This document shows, piece after piece, positions 12,250 through 23,836 of a stretch of DNA of 64,000 bases; position 1 is the stretch's first letter, and the number at the start of each line of letters is the position of its first letter. Source of the DNA: Tolypocladium sp. Sup5 PDA-1 (taxonomy: Eukaryota > Ascomycota > Sordariomycetes > Hypocreales > Ophiocordycipitaceae); the NCBI GenBank assembly GCA_000750105.3, contig JPHH03000001.1:1426001-1490000 (forward strand), read 5' to 3'. The position numbers were made by a program, and so were the translations under genes. The notes under the pieces are model-generated. The model saw only the letters and a list, made by a program, of their open reading frames with translations. It had not been told where the DNA came from and did no database searches.

Positions 12250-15200
12250 GAGTACGTCAGAGCGATGAGACTTCAGCACGCGGTTGACGCAGAACAGATC
12301 TGGGCCGGCAGCGGAGGGGCGAAGGGGGGGGTGCGTGGAACGAGGCGACTCGTGGAGAGCATGCGGGATCGCGGCGAAGGTTTGGCACTGACGCGAGCCG
12401 CTTGGCTGTGGCGCCGGTCACGCATGGGGGGACGGGGCCGCTTTGGTGCTGTGATTTTCGTTCTTTCAGCTGGCGTCGTCGAGCCAGGCCTCTGCCACGC
12501 TGTTTAGGCAGGTTCCGAGAGACCGATGGCGTGGGGTTGCAGGCCTTCGAGACATGGGGACAATACAAATAAAACAATGGTCCAGCTAACCGACGAAGCA
12601 GCCGCTGCAGAGCGGAGGGGATGATGAAGGCATCTCGACATGTTGAAGATGCTGGTTCGAGATTATCGCGCAAGTCGTTCTTTGCTGGCAGCGCTGGTGA
12701 GACTCTGACTGAGGAGGAGAAGTGGTGATGCCCAAGTCACGGGACATTCACAGCCAGCGCCGAGGCAGGAGCAACACGGCGAGGAAAGAGAGACTGCGGG
12801 CCACGATGCACCCGACATCAAATCACATCATCACCATCACCCTCACCTCCCTCCCAGCTGTCACCAACTCGGCGCAACTGGAGCAACGTGTCGTCTGCAC
12901 CCACAAGCCGAGAGCACCCATCACATCTCATCCCATGCAGCAGCAGCAGCAGCGGCGGCGGCGATCGGGCTTCGCGGCTGCCGGCGCAGGGCTCCTCTGT
13001 TCCGCAACCCAACGAAATGCTACCGTGTCACCGCAGCTGCAACAGCAGCTCATGCCTCTTCTCCAGCACGAAGACAATGGAGATTCCATGGGCAGCGCAT
13101 GCGTGGACTTCGGTCCCCGCCATCGTTCGTCACCAGAGGTTCGGTAGCGAATCACGCCCGAGGCGGACTGCGAAGGTCGCTGGCCGGCACCACCCAACCC
13201 TGCCCAGCTGAGGCCCGCTAGCTCTGGAGCTCCATGCCTTCTAGAATGTCGACCTGGACTCCACACTCAGGTTTGCCCGTCTGGTCACTCTCTCAAAAGC
13301 CCATCGCGGAGTCCCGGCTGCTCAGTCGTGACAGCGGCCTGAGCCCGCGCCACCACGGTCCAGAGAGGCTAATTTTACTGCAGGACCGGACCGGAATTGA
13401 CGTCCTTGTCCGGCTGCACTTCACGCTACGGCTCCCGAGAGTTTTTCCATATTTGCCCACCGCCTCGATCGATGCATCCTAGGCGACTCGACTCGTCATC
13501 ACGCCGGCTCCATCCAGCTCGGCAGCCACGTGATGCCAGCCGGGAACAGCCAAACCTGGTCGGGCCCGAGGTTCGTTCCCTTCTCACGGCTTGCGCCAGT
13601 CTAACGTACCTGGCCGAGCAAAGTACAGTAAGCAAGGCAAGGCAAGGCAAGCCAAGGGCAGGCCAGACAGAGGGAAGCGTGACTGTTTGTCCCAACTGGG
13701 CTCTCCAAGACACCGCCCCGACTGGCTTGTGGCAAGGGCATCGGCGTTGAGCATTGAAGGAAAACCCGGTCTCAGCCGAATGCAAAGTCGACGTCGCCCT
13801 GGTCGCCGACTTGGACGACGCGCAACTGGCGCCGCTCGTTGTGCGCATTACGCATAAAAATTCTTGTTGAGATTGGCATTTGCCATCGCCCGCCTAGTCG
13901 AAGTACTCGTACATACGACGCTTGCCGCCACGCTTGCCGTCAGCCGACTCAGCCCTATGGGATCTTACTTGCACCCCTCCTGCATGCACTCGCCGTTCGT
14001 CAGCCGCTTCATCAAGATCTCGTGCTGCCTTTGAGATCGCCTCTGGCAGTTATATGCGAGCGCGCTCCGTATTGGCCGCGGCCTTGCCTCCAGGACAAAT
14101 TGCACATTCATCAGCCTCCGTATACCGGCCCCCAATGGTCCGCTGTCGGGCAGCTGTTGGTCCCAAGGCGCATGTGCGTTGCCCGACTCATACAGACGTT
14201 GACAGCCTCAACCATGCCCCATCGCAACCCCGCAGGCCCACAAGCTGACTGGAGTTGTGGGTTAATATTTGGATCCTGCTGGCATGGTCCCGCCAGAGCC
14301 GGCTTCCCAGCGATATTTCTATTTTCGACGAGGTGGTAGTACGGGTTAGGCAACGACGAGTATCGCCAGTGGCCATAGCCGTACGCGTTCTCGCATCTTG
14401 CCACTCCTGCGGCGAACCGAGCCACAACGCGTCGTCAACTATTCTTTCATGCCCCGCCTTCTCACGAGCGCATCTTGGACAACGTGCGATAGGCCTGGCC
14501 AGATGTCCCAGATCAGAGCCTCATCAACGCTGCCATTGGCTCAATGTGGCGTCCAACCATCGTCCATGGATGCCGCTGGACGCCCTCGTTGGCTGCGCAT
14601 CATCACATGCGGCGCCTAACCAAATCAACCTTGAGCGGTTGGAGAGTTGGTGGGCAAGGCGGGATATCACCATAGCCAACGGCTCCCACAATGGCAGTTG
14701 GCTCATACACTGCACTAACAACTAGGCACGCCGTATCACAACATGCCTCATTCCCTTGCAAGCCATTCTCCGACTCTCCGGCCGATCACTGAAGCCTCGT
14801 CCCCGCCGTCAGCACGCCTCTTTCACGACCGCTGTGACGGCCTGGCCCGCTTTCGTACCACTCAGCCAGCCAAACAGCCAAGATGCGGCGTCGTATTGCT
14901 CACCTGACGCTTACGTCCTGCACGCCAGCCGCGGGGTCTGTTCGAAAGAGGCAATCATGGCGCGCGACACCGTCATCCCATCGAGCTAGCTCAGGATTTT
15001 GGAAGGTGATGGTTTCGGTCATAAATATCAACTGCCATTGCCAATGGGGTGAGTGTTATTGTTCGAAAAGGGCAAGCCTCGGTGCCTGGCGGTGGGTTAG
15101 CGGCCCTGTCTGTCACGCCGACGTCTCTGTTGGTCGCCACAGGGTTGCCAGCCAGCCAGACCAGCCTCCCGCTAACTTGCCTCGACGTCTCAGCACAGCA

Positions 15201-15371
15201 CGAGAGCCGCTTCATTTTGCGATATCGTGAGGCGTGCGTGTTGGGCGCAGGCAGTCATCCCGAGACTGCCGGCAGGATCAGATCACTTTGCAGACGTAGG
15301 CCAATGAGGCGTTCGAATGTGCCTTTCATTCATCAACAGTAAGAAAGTGGAATAACTGGAATAACGCAATC

Positions 15372-15412
15372 CAGCCCAGCCAGCCCAGCCCAGCCCAGCC
15401 CAGCCCCAGCGC
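15372..15412. repeat. Short CAGCC/CAGCCC tandem repeat
   Basis: About seven copies of CAGCC or CAGCCC run in tandem just downstream of the MBP1 stop codon (MBP1 is on the minus strand). It is probably non-coding. Confidence 0.8.
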
Positions 15413-15665
15413 CAAGGAGGTCGGTCGTCCGTCCGTCCGCCGTGTGTACCCAATATTTTGCGTCGTACGAAGTACGAAGTACACCAGGTAAAAAAAGCAA
15501 AGCAAGTCCATACCAGCCCGTCTAGGTCCCAGCCACGCAACCCCCGTAACATACGCCCGGAATAAGCAAAGCCTTGTTGATGAAGAAGGGCATATTCACA
15601 CACGCAATATCATAACGCGGGGCAAAACATATCGTACGCCATCACGGGGATGGACAGGGGGCTCA

Positions 15666-15963
15666 CTATACCCCCAGAGCCAGCTCCGCGACGCCCACCG
15701 ACGGCGGCGGCCCGTCCATGTCGTGTACGTCCCTCTCCTCCTCCATCATGTCAATCAGGCTGTCAAGGTTGGTGTCGAGGCTCTCCCCATCCTTGGGGTC
15801 GAGGCAGCGCTTGAGAAGCTTGCGGTACTTTTCGATCTTGTCGCCGACGCCGACCATGCTGAGGGCGTCGACGTACTCGGTCTCGGCCTGGCGCTGCTCG
15901 GCGAGCATCTGGCTGAGCTGGCGGGCGAGGCCGAGGCGCTCGTCGTAGGGCTCATCCTGCGGC

Positions 15964-16001
<38 letters not shown>

Positions 16002-17991
16002 GCCGTTGGCGCGGCTGAACTCGCTGTCGACGGCCTGGTGGATGTGCAGCCTGTTCTGGTGGGTGATGAGCGAGAGGACCTGGTGCTTGGCGAGGTTGGC
16101 CTCGCTCATGATCTTGGCGGCCACGTCGTCGGGCTCCATCTGGGCCTCGAGCTCGGCGATCTGCTGCCGCGCGACGTTGAGCTCGGCCTGCGTGTTGCTC
16201 AGGATGCGCCGGGCCTCGGCCTCGGCGACGTCCTTTTCGTGCCACTCCTCGTCGTAGCTCTTGGCGAGATCCTGGAACTTCTCCATTATGAGCGGGGATA
16301 TGCGTGACTGGACGGTTGTGGCGGCGGCGGACTGGAATGGTGTGGGCGGTTTCCGGGACTTGTTGTCTGCAAAGGCGTCGCGGAACGAGGCGTGTCTCTG
16401 GGAATCTGGCGCGAATGGCGATGATGAGCGCTGAGGCCCACGGTCCTTTTTCGTCGCGTTGAGTTCCATGATCAGGTCCTCTGCCCTTACGCCCTCATGG
16501 TTGGAAATGTCTGTCGAGGCATTGCGGCCGAGCAGCGCACGGATGCACTTCCTGGCGTTTCTTTGCGCCGCGAGATGCAGAGCGGTGTTGCCCTCATTGT
16601 CCTGCAGGTCCAGCAGCTGCTGGAACGCGCTCGGGTCCAACGTCTCCTGAAGCCTGTTGAGGATGTTGTCCAAGTAATACCGCGAGCAGGAGGGGCTGAA
16701 GACGCGGCCGTTCTTCATCACGGCGGCGTGGTGGATGACGGTGCAGCCGGCATGGTCGCGGGCGTCAAACGTCTCGAAGAGCTCCTTCATGACCGCGGGA
16801 AAGGATTGCTTCTCGTAGCAGTTTGTGAAGTTGACGGATCGCATAAAGGGGGTCTCGCCGCGGATGTTCTTGACAGCGACGCCGGCGTTGAACCGCTTGA
16901 GCTGCTTGATGACGTCGACGTCGCCCATGGCCGACGCCCAGTGCAGCGCGGTGTGGTTCTCGGCGTCGATGAGCCAGTTGGGCTGAAAATTGGGCGGCGG
17001 ATCGGGCTTCACTGCCGGCTGCTCGTTTCTAGAGAGGAGGAAGTAGTCCAGTAGTTCGTCGCCGTAGACGGCGTGCTGCTGCTCTGTGAGATCCTGCATG
17101 TGCTCCTCCCTCTTGCGCTTCCTGTGGCCCGTGGACATGTGGGACATGTCGAAGCGGTCGTCGTCGGCCATGTACGACGCAGAGGCCACTGTGAGATTAT
17201 CAGGCGTGTCTTCCTCGCCCATCAAGGTGTCACCGTTGTCATATTCATCATGTATCATAGCAGGACCTGCCGGTGTGAGCGACACACTCTGCATCAGAGC
17301 TGCAGCTGGCGGCGGCGGCTTACTGGCGCCCCATTTAGGAGCAGCGGGCGGCCGGGTCTTGAACGCCTTGGGCTTGGTGGCATGTCGAGGCGCCGGCGGC
17401 GGGCTTTCGTTTCCGGGGACGAATTCGAAGATGGGACGTAGCCGGTCGTAGATGCTGTGGCGCTGGGCCAGGGCATCGCCGGCCTCGAGCGGGATCCATG
17501 TGCCTGGGCGAGGTTAGAGATGCGTATGGATGGATTCAACGGGCGGCGATGACGAACCTTGATATTTGCCGTATCCGCCTTGGATCTTCTCGTGCACGTC
17601 CTTTTGCACGTCTCGTTCTAGGATTCTCGTCCGGGCGGGCTTGTCGAAGCCGGCGGCCTTTAAGATGTGTGTCGCATTGATCCAGTCGTCATGCCTCCTT
17701 CGCATGACATGTTCCTTTAGATCCGCCCCAAACTGGAACTCATAGACGGGTATCTGTCGATCAATGTGTCAGCATCCTGTAATTTTGCAAAGTCGATTCT
17801 CGAGCGCATCGCCGGGGGGATGCAGGCGCTCTTCCGCCCATAGTGATCCAACGACCAAGCTGAATTGTGCCTGTCGCAATGCGCAGCTCTCGATCATGCA
17901 AACTGGATATGCTTACTCCGCTGTACGTGGCACTGTAGATGCCCGGGCCCGTGGGAGGAGGAGCAGGAGGTGCCGCATTTGCCTTGACCAT
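15666..17991 (-). CDS. mbp1: MBF transcription factor subunit with APSES/KilA-N and ankyrin repeats (MBP1/Res2 type)
   Basis: Three exons give 702 residues: 17991-17917, 17753-17558 and 17503-15666, joined at GTAAGC...CAG and GTTCGT...CAG introns. The APSES (KilA-N) DNA-binding domain occupies about residues 26-125, with the hallmark RRRHDDWINATHILKAAGFD and GGYGKYQGTWIPLE. Ankyrin repeats follow at about 273-430 (NHTALHWASAMGDVDVI, EGNTALHLAAQRNARKCI). A coiled-coil-like region then carries an 11-Gln run near residues 590-602, and a helical tail ends the protein. A basic KRKREE cluster may be a nuclear localisation signal. In fungi this protein, with Swi6-type partners, binds MCB (ACGCGT) elements and drives G1/S genes in the nucleus; that role is family knowledge. 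It is divergent from ARP1 over a 692-bp shared promoter. Exon order and reading phase fit throughout. Confidence 0.95.
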
Positions 17992-18683
17992 TTTGGCGGT
18001 TCGAGAGGACGCAATATATCAAAGAGCCATGTACGGCTCGCAAGCGCGTGAGGAGACGGTCGATGCCGTGGCCGGTAGCTGGTGAATTGCAAGCAAGGGC
18101 CAAAAAAAATTCACGAGGTGGCGAAGCGGTGAAGCGAAGCCACGGCGGTTGTCGCAAGGGCCTTTGCAGAGGCGTCAATGGGTTCGTTGCAGGGTTGCAA
18201 AGATGTACCTGGAGCGATGGCACGTCGACGACGCGGTCGTGTTGGAGGGAGACGCGCATCCACGCGAAGCACTTTAAGTGTTCGTGCCTCAGGCCCCACG
18301 CTACTCGCACCCGCACACGTGATGCGGCACCCGTATGGCCTCCTGAGCGGGCCCGCCCGCCAACGCGTTGTGTACTGACGGTACTCCGTATGTGTGCCTG
18401 GTAGATTAGCTCCCTTGGGATGAACTGGAATCGGATGCAATCGCCCACCACTTCTCGACGACGACTTGAACCGAATTCGAGGAGCTCTGTACACTGTCGG
18501 GGACTGTTTTGACGCGACCTTGCATTCGATTTGGGTCTGTTGGCCCATGCTGTGAGCTCCCGCGGCAGCTGCACAAGCCGAGGGCGTGGTCAGGGGCGGT
18601 CCAAGGCGATTGAGACATCCGACAGGAGACTCAAGATAGGGACAGGGTCGAGCTGCTAAGCTCGTCAACGACATCACGCGACA
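17992..18683. promoter_or_regulatory. Shared divergent promoter of MBP1 and ARP1
   Basis: The 692 bp lie between the start codons of two oppositely transcribed conserved genes. A TACTCCGTA word occurs near 18384. Overlapping small ORFs here have no protein character and are not annotated. Confidence 0.65.
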
Positions 18684-19934
18684 ATGACCGAATCACTGCA
18701 CAATGCGCCCATCGTCCTGGACAATGGCTCAGGCACCATCCGCGCGGGCTTCGCTGGAGACGACCTGCCCAAGTGCTTCTTCCCGTCCTGGGTCGGCCGG
18801 CCCAAGCACCTGAGAGTCCTGGCTGGTGCCCTGGAAGGAGACGTGTTTATAGGGCAAAAGGCGGCCACGGAGCTGAGAGGCCTGCTCAAGATTCGCTACC
18901 CGCTGGAGCATGGCATCGTGACGGATTGGGACGACATGGAGCGGATATGGGAGTACGTGTACGGCGAGGGCCTCAAGACTCTCAGCGAAGAGGTTTGTCC
19001 TGGCCGACGGTGGCAGAAGCGCGAGCGCGGCTAACGGCCAACAGCACCCTGTTCTCTTGACGGAGCCGCCTCTAAACCCCCGAAGCAACCGTGACACGGC
19101 TGCCCAGATCCTCTTCGAGACCTTCAACGTCCCCGCCCTGCACACGTCCATCCAGGCTGTGCTGTCATTATACGCCAGCGGCCGGACAACAGGCATCGTG
19201 CTCGACTCGGGCGATGGCGTGTCGCACGCCGTGCCGGTATACGAAGGGTTCGCGATGCCGAGCAGCATCCGGCGCATCGACGTGGCGGGGCGAGACGTCA
19301 CCGAGTACCTCCAGACGCTGCTGCGCAAGAGCGGCTACGTCTTCCACACGAGCGCGGAGAAGGAGGTGGTGCGGCTAATCAAGGAGAGCGTCTCATACGT
19401 GGCGCACGACCCGAGGAAAGAGGAGAGGGACTGGATGGGGGTGAAGCCAAACGAGAGCAAGTTTGCCGAGTACGTGTTGCCGGACGGGCACAGATTAAAG
19501 GTAGGCTTATGCGGATGGGAATGAGAGTACTGGAGACGGTGGCTGACAGGCGACAGATCGGCCCCGAACGGTTCAGAGCCCCCGAAATTCTGTTTGATCC
19601 CGAAATCATCGGCCTCGAGTACCCCGGAGTCCACCAAATCGTCGTCGACGCCATCAACAGGACGGACCTGGACCTGCGCAAGTCGCTTTACAGCAACATT
19701 GTGCTCTCGGGCGGCAGCACGCTGACCAAGGGCTTCGGCGACCGGCTGCTGACGGAGCTGCAGAAGCTGGCGGTCAAGGACATGAGGATAAAGATCTTTG
19801 CGCCGCCGGAGCGCAAGTACTCGACGTGGATCGGAGGGAGCATCCTTGCCGGGCTGAGCACGTTCCGCAAGATGTGGGTGAGCATTGATGACTGGCACGA
19901 GAACCCCGACATCATCCATACCAAGTTTACGTGA
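18684..19934 (+). CDS. arp1: Actin-related protein 1 (centractin) of dynactin
   Basis: Exons 18684-18992, 19045-19500 and 19557-19934 encode 380 residues, the usual length for Arp1. The introns are 52 and 56 nt with GTTTGT and GTAGGC donors, and the first has a CTAAC branch site. The actin fold is clear: the N-terminal phosphate loop IVLDNGSGTIRAGFAGDDLP, the second loop GIVLDSGDGVSHAVPVYEG, the adenosine segment NIVLSGGSTLTKGFGDRL, and the C-terminal RKYSTWIGGSILAGLSTF. Arp1 differs from actin in the PSWVGRPKH segment and the KYSTWIGGSILA ending seen here. In fungi Arp1 forms the short filament of dynactin and supports dynein-driven nuclear movement in hyphae (the Neurospora gene is ro-4). 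Actin itself is an unlikely alternative because actin is about 375 residues with a KCF end. Confidence 0.95.
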
Positions 19935-20547
19935 GCAAGCATTCACGGCGACGGCGACTGATTTGTGAGCGACATGTTACGAGGATGCTACGAAGGCAGC
20001 TGGCTGGAGCTGGCTATATGTAGGGAGAGGATAGAGGTACGGGCAAGGCGTGTCGGAGCGACGGGCATTTGTCTGGTAGAAGCCTAATGATACCCTGGTG
20101 TGTTGTCGGCCGCTGCGAACCGTGTCGGGGGTGATGTAGGGGTGATGTGATGGCGATGGCGACAGCCTGATATGAGGCTGGTCTCGCGTGTGTTCTATGT
20201 ACACGACAACAGAGATGAGGCGTCCAGGTCTTGCATTGGCTCGGGAGAGTAAAGAATGATGGGGTTTGGCCATGCGGCTCATGAATATATTCGTTCCATC
20301 GTTCAACGTACACAACTAATTGGGGGTATATAGTAAGTTCACCAGATGCAATCGCTTTTCGCCCAAACCCGGCGACTGGGAAGTCCCATCCTTTGCTCTG
20401 AGGTCCCCGAACAACGCCTTTCGCTCATTATCATTCCAAAAGCAGACTTTCTTCCGTTCCTTTTTTTTCGCCGTTTTTGAGACATGAATGGTTGGTTGGC
20501 TCGCATCTCGAGTGTGGAAAGATGTGAGTGTGTGCGTGTGGAGGAGG
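19935..20547. other. Convergent 3' region between ARP1 and the DUF3602 gene
   Basis: Both flanking genes end here on opposite strands. No domain-bearing frame is visible, and the stretch likely holds the two 3' UTRs and terminators. Confidence 0.5.
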
Positions 20548-20961
20548 CTACTCCTTGCCGGTGACGCGCGCCCACAGCTTGGCCGAGGAGCTCATGGAGC
20601 TGCGCGTGCTCGAGGCGTCGCTCACGGAGGAAGCGTCGCTGGCCTTGCGGTTGTAGAAGACGTTCCCCGCGCCGCCGCGGCCGCAGTAGCCCATGGGGGC
20701 GTTGTCGCGGGCGGCGGCGTGGCGGACGGCGTCGTCGAGGGAGGCGCCGGCGGCGGGGCGGGCGGAAGCGGCCTGGACGTTGCCGGCGCCGCCGATGCCG
20801 CTGAAGAAGCGGCGGCCGGAGGACGAGGACGAGGAGGATGTGGTTGCGGTGGTTGAGGTGACGGTGGCGGGGGCGCGGGCGATGTTGCCGGCGCCGCCGC
20901 GGCCGCAGCGGGTGTAGACGGCTGTGGAGGGGGAGGGCTCGGTGAGGGTGTAGGCGGGCAT
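20548..20961 (-). CDS. DUF3602 small protein with GRGGAGN repeats
   Basis: A 137-residue single-exon protein starting MPAYTLTEPSPS. The frame is open upstream to 21159, but that part has no protein character. Three copies of the hallmark motif are visible: CGRGGAGNIARAP near residues 19-31, GIGGAGNVQAASARP near 54, and CGRGGAGNVFYNRK near 95. A Ser-rich tail follows. This spacing of [CR]GRGGAGN units defines the fungal DUF3602 family (PF12223), which is found in most filamentous ascomycetes and has no firm biochemical role. Composition suggests an intrinsically disordered cytosolic protein. The stop is followed by about 600 bp of shared 3' DNA with ARP1. Confidence 0.88.
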   Translation of the reverse strand: MPAYTLTEPSPSTAVYTRCGRGGAGNIARAPATVTSTTATTSSSSSSSGRRFFSGIGGAGNVQAASARPAAGASLDDAVRHAAARDNAPMGYCGRGGAGNVFYNRKASDASSVSDASSTRSSMSSSAKLWARVTGKE

Positions 20962-22286
20962 GGCGGCTTTGGCTGACCGGTGGATGGTCCTGTTGACGAT
21001 GGTTGGCGTGGTGTTGTGGTGAGGTGCCCAGGCGAGGCGCTGGCGGCTTGCAAGACAGAGAAGCGCAGAGCTGGAGATGCGATGCACGGGTGGATGGATA
21101 GACTTTTCGAGATTCAATGGAAGCAAGAACAAGCGCAATTGCAAGAATCCAGTGTTCAATGGGTAGATGTTGTCGTCGTACAGCAGAGCTTCATCAAACC
21201 ATGAGGGCGGGCAGTCGAACCACTTATACGCGAGGGGCAGCTACCCAGCAGGAATGGACGTCGGCCAGCAACCAGCAGGTCACCAGACGTCAAATTTTCC
21301 CAGGGCAAAACACTTGGCTTGCTCCCCCGCCCCTCTCTGCTATGCCCCAAATGATGCATTCAACCTCCACCTCCGCACAATCGATCGCGCAACGGCGGGC
21401 AACGAAGGCAACGAAGGGGCAAAGCGAGGGTCACGCGGGGGTTCCTGGCGGCTCCGCGCGGGATTCCATTACCCCATCGAAACGGCTCGGAGGGGGCCGC
21501 TAGGCGCAACGCGGTATCGCGCCGTGGGCAGCCTCAGTTTTTTTTTAGGGGGAGGCCGCGAGGAGGGAAAAGTTTCTGCTCTCATGACCGCTGGGTGGCG
21601 GCGCGCGCGTGGGCCGGTCCTGGGCGGCGAGGGGGCGAGGAGAAAGTGGCCTGAAGCACTGAGCGTGTAGGTACTCGTACGCCTCGATTCAGTGGACTGC
21701 GGCTGCAGGTGGCCCCCCACGTCTAGGGCAATAATGTACGAGTAACGTGAGCTTGCGATGTGCTGTTGGTGTTGTGGCTGCGAGGCACAAAGTACGAAGT
21801 ACTGTACCAAGTACGAATAACTACTTGGTTGGCCAATGGCACCCCAGAAACAGAGCTGAAGGTGAAGCTGTGCTCATCCACTTTATGGCCTCACAAGCGC
21901 CTTCCATTACGAAATTCGGCTTTGCTGAATGAGCCAGGAACGAGTTGTCAAGGCAGGTGCCAATGGCCCACGTGTTGGACCTGTCACCTGACATTGCTGC
22001 AAACTAAATCTGCTAGCAGGTCACCTTCGTGCTAAAGCCATCCTTTGCAGAACCACAGCATCGGGATGGATACAACATTGGAAAGGCAATAATGTGCCAT
22101 GCTTGACCTGGATGCCGAAGACGCCCGGACTGGCCTGTCTCATTCCGTCGGCCCCTTGCGGCCTCGGGATGGGCGGGACGGGCGTGATGGTCGGGACGGC
22201 ACAGACGGTGGTCCCATGGAGACTGGAGACTGGAGTTGACTGGAGGCGACGCTCAAAGAGACCTCGAATGCAGCAGAACCGCATCA
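20962..22286. other. Intergenic 1.3 kb
   Basis: The left part is the promoter of the minus-strand DUF3602 gene. It contains a poly-T run (about 21539-21547) and a cluster of GTACGAAGTAC/GTACGAATA words near 21790-21818. No gene is recognised. Confidence 0.5.
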
Positions 22287-23408
22287 TCAATCATCATCCA
22301 TATCGTCGCCGTAGTCCTCATCCGATGCCTCAACCAGGCGCAACGCCGATTCATCATTGTAGATAAAGTCCATCAGCCTCTCCAAGCCCTGCAAATCGCC
22401 CTTCACGGATCCCCCCAGGTCGCGATCAACCCATCCTCTCGTCGTGCCGCCTTCCAAATCAATGACGACAGCGTCATCGTCCTTGTCGATGAGAACATTA
22501 TCCGGCTTTACATCGCCCCAGACAACGTCTATGCTATGCAGCCCCATCACCGTACCCCGAATCTGGGACGCCCACTTGTCCCTCAGCACAGTCGGAGTGT
22601 CCGAATTTATAATGGACCTCAGCGTCGTGGTCCTGCCGTCACGCGCTTCAATCCACCCATAGAGCAGTCCCTTGGTGGTCTGGCCATCGCTGTTCACAGC
22701 TATGCCAAAGAGCCGCGACATGCGAAGCTGGTGCTGCGGAAGGTTCGAGGCGGCTATTTTGGCGTATTTCTGGACTTCGTCTATGGCATCGTCGGGTGAC
22801 CAGCACGACTTGTAGAAGACGTGCGTGCCATGGACCAAGACTCGTTGAGGGATGATGTCGTAGATGTTCCGACCATCGGTATAAGGTACCTCTACTTCAT
22901 CGAGATTGAACTTGGGAAAGGACTCGAAGGGAGACGTATCCCACTCCGGCTCATAACCCGAAAATGGTTCCAGGACACGCTCTGTGACGGCGACCGCGAC
23001 AGGCACCCCATTAACAACCCGATACTCGCACTCAAACGCTCCGCGTGTAGCGAGATCGGCCAGCGTCAGCTTTCCCGTATGCACTTTCGATGGTGCCAGC
23101 CTGTTGAACTCGGGTACGAAGACGTTGGCAACCTCTTCGCCGTAGTCCCAGACCTCGGGCGCGTCGTCCTCGCCGGCGGCCAGCCTGTCGAAGATGTCGT
23201 GAAAGCGCTCGAGAGCGCCAGGCGAGTTGACGAAGCAGTCCGGAGACACAATGACTGTGAACCGAAACCCATTCACTCTTATGCCGAGATCGAAATTGTC
23301 GTCGCCCGTGTCCCAGCCACGTATTTCGTAGGGCAGTGTGCTTGGCTCGGTATCCAGCATGTTGTCGTCGCCGCTGTCGCCGCCGTTCCTTCTGTGGCAC
23401 GGTGCCAT
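22287..23408 (-). CDS. Atypical protein-kinase-like fold protein (fungal accessory family)
   Basis: A 373-residue single-exon protein; the start MAPCHRRNGGDSG at 23408 is chosen because upstream residues look like translated 5' UTR. The C-terminal half carries kinase-like landmarks: VWGDVKPDNVLIDKDDDAVV in the position of the catalytic loop (WGD instead of HRD, with K and N retained), then VIDLEGGTTRGWVD where a DFG segment would be. The N-terminal half has no clear glycine-rich loop; it holds a conserved-looking GIRVNGFRFTVIVSPD region and a FVPEFNRLAPSKVH segment. This resembles fungal expanded kinase-like families whose substrates are unknown. The retained Asp, Lys and Asn could allow phosphotransfer. 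It ends in an acidic tail (DEDYGDDMDDD). It lies upstream of the CDK gene on the same strand, with no sign of co-transcription. Confidence 0.75.
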   Translation of the reverse strand: MAPCHRRNGGDSGDDNMLDTEPSTLPYEIRGWDTGDDNFDLGIRVNGFRFTVIVSPDCFVNSPGALERFHDIFDRLAAGEDDAPEVWDYGEEVANVFVPEFNRLAPSKVHTGKLTLADLATRGAFECEYRVVNGVPVAVAVTERVLEPFSGYEPEWDTSPFESFPKFNLDEVEVPYTDGRNIYDIIPQRVLVHGTHVFYKSCWSPDDAIDEVQKYAKIAASNLPQHQLRMSRLFGIAVNSDGQTTKGLLYGWIEARDGRTTTLRSIINSDTPTVLRDKWASQIRGTVMGLHSIDVVWGDVKPDNVLIDKDDDAVVIDLEGGTTRGWVDRDLGGSVKGDLQGLERLMDFIYNDESALRLVEASDEDYGDDMDDD

Positions 23409-23836
23409 TGCTGTTTGTGAGTGCAAGAGGGTGTGAAGAGAGATGAGGTGAGAGGGGGGTGACTTAAATCGAGGCCCTTGTGCACAGAACGAGTGTCGAT
23501 TGCCGCCCAACGTGAAGTTGTTGCACACGATGCAGGCCAGAACATCACGCACAGTCAAACGGCCGTGCATAAGGTATTTCGAGGCCCTCCAACACCGCAA
23601 TGGAGGCAGACATCTCGGCATCTACATCCCGCGTATGATTCAAGACGAGTTGCGGCGTTCAATACTACGATTGTGCGCCGGACCTACCCTCAACATCACC
23701 ACCCCAGCAGATGAGCCCATGCTTCTCATCGCCACAGTCGTAGCCTCTGCCGCTGCCCTGTCCTGGCAATAAATTTACACACACACACACAACCATCCAA
23801 TGGCAACATATCGTCTCGGCACGACATCTTATCACC
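23409..23836. other. Intergenic region with (AC)n tract
   Basis: Promoter of the kinase-like gene plus the 3' side of the CDK gene. It contains a short (AC)7 run at about 23776-23790. No gene is seen. Confidence 0.55.

Larger units (their letters stand above)
10675..15665. other. Gene-poor 5-kb interval
   Basis: I found no supported gene. Frames of 60-170 codons appear on both strands without domains, and their translations are rich in Arg, Cys, His and Pro as expected for random GC-rich DNA. The left end should carry the promoter of the minus-strand gene starting at 10674. The right end holds the 3' region of MBP1 and a short CAGCC-type repeat. Confidence 0.45.
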
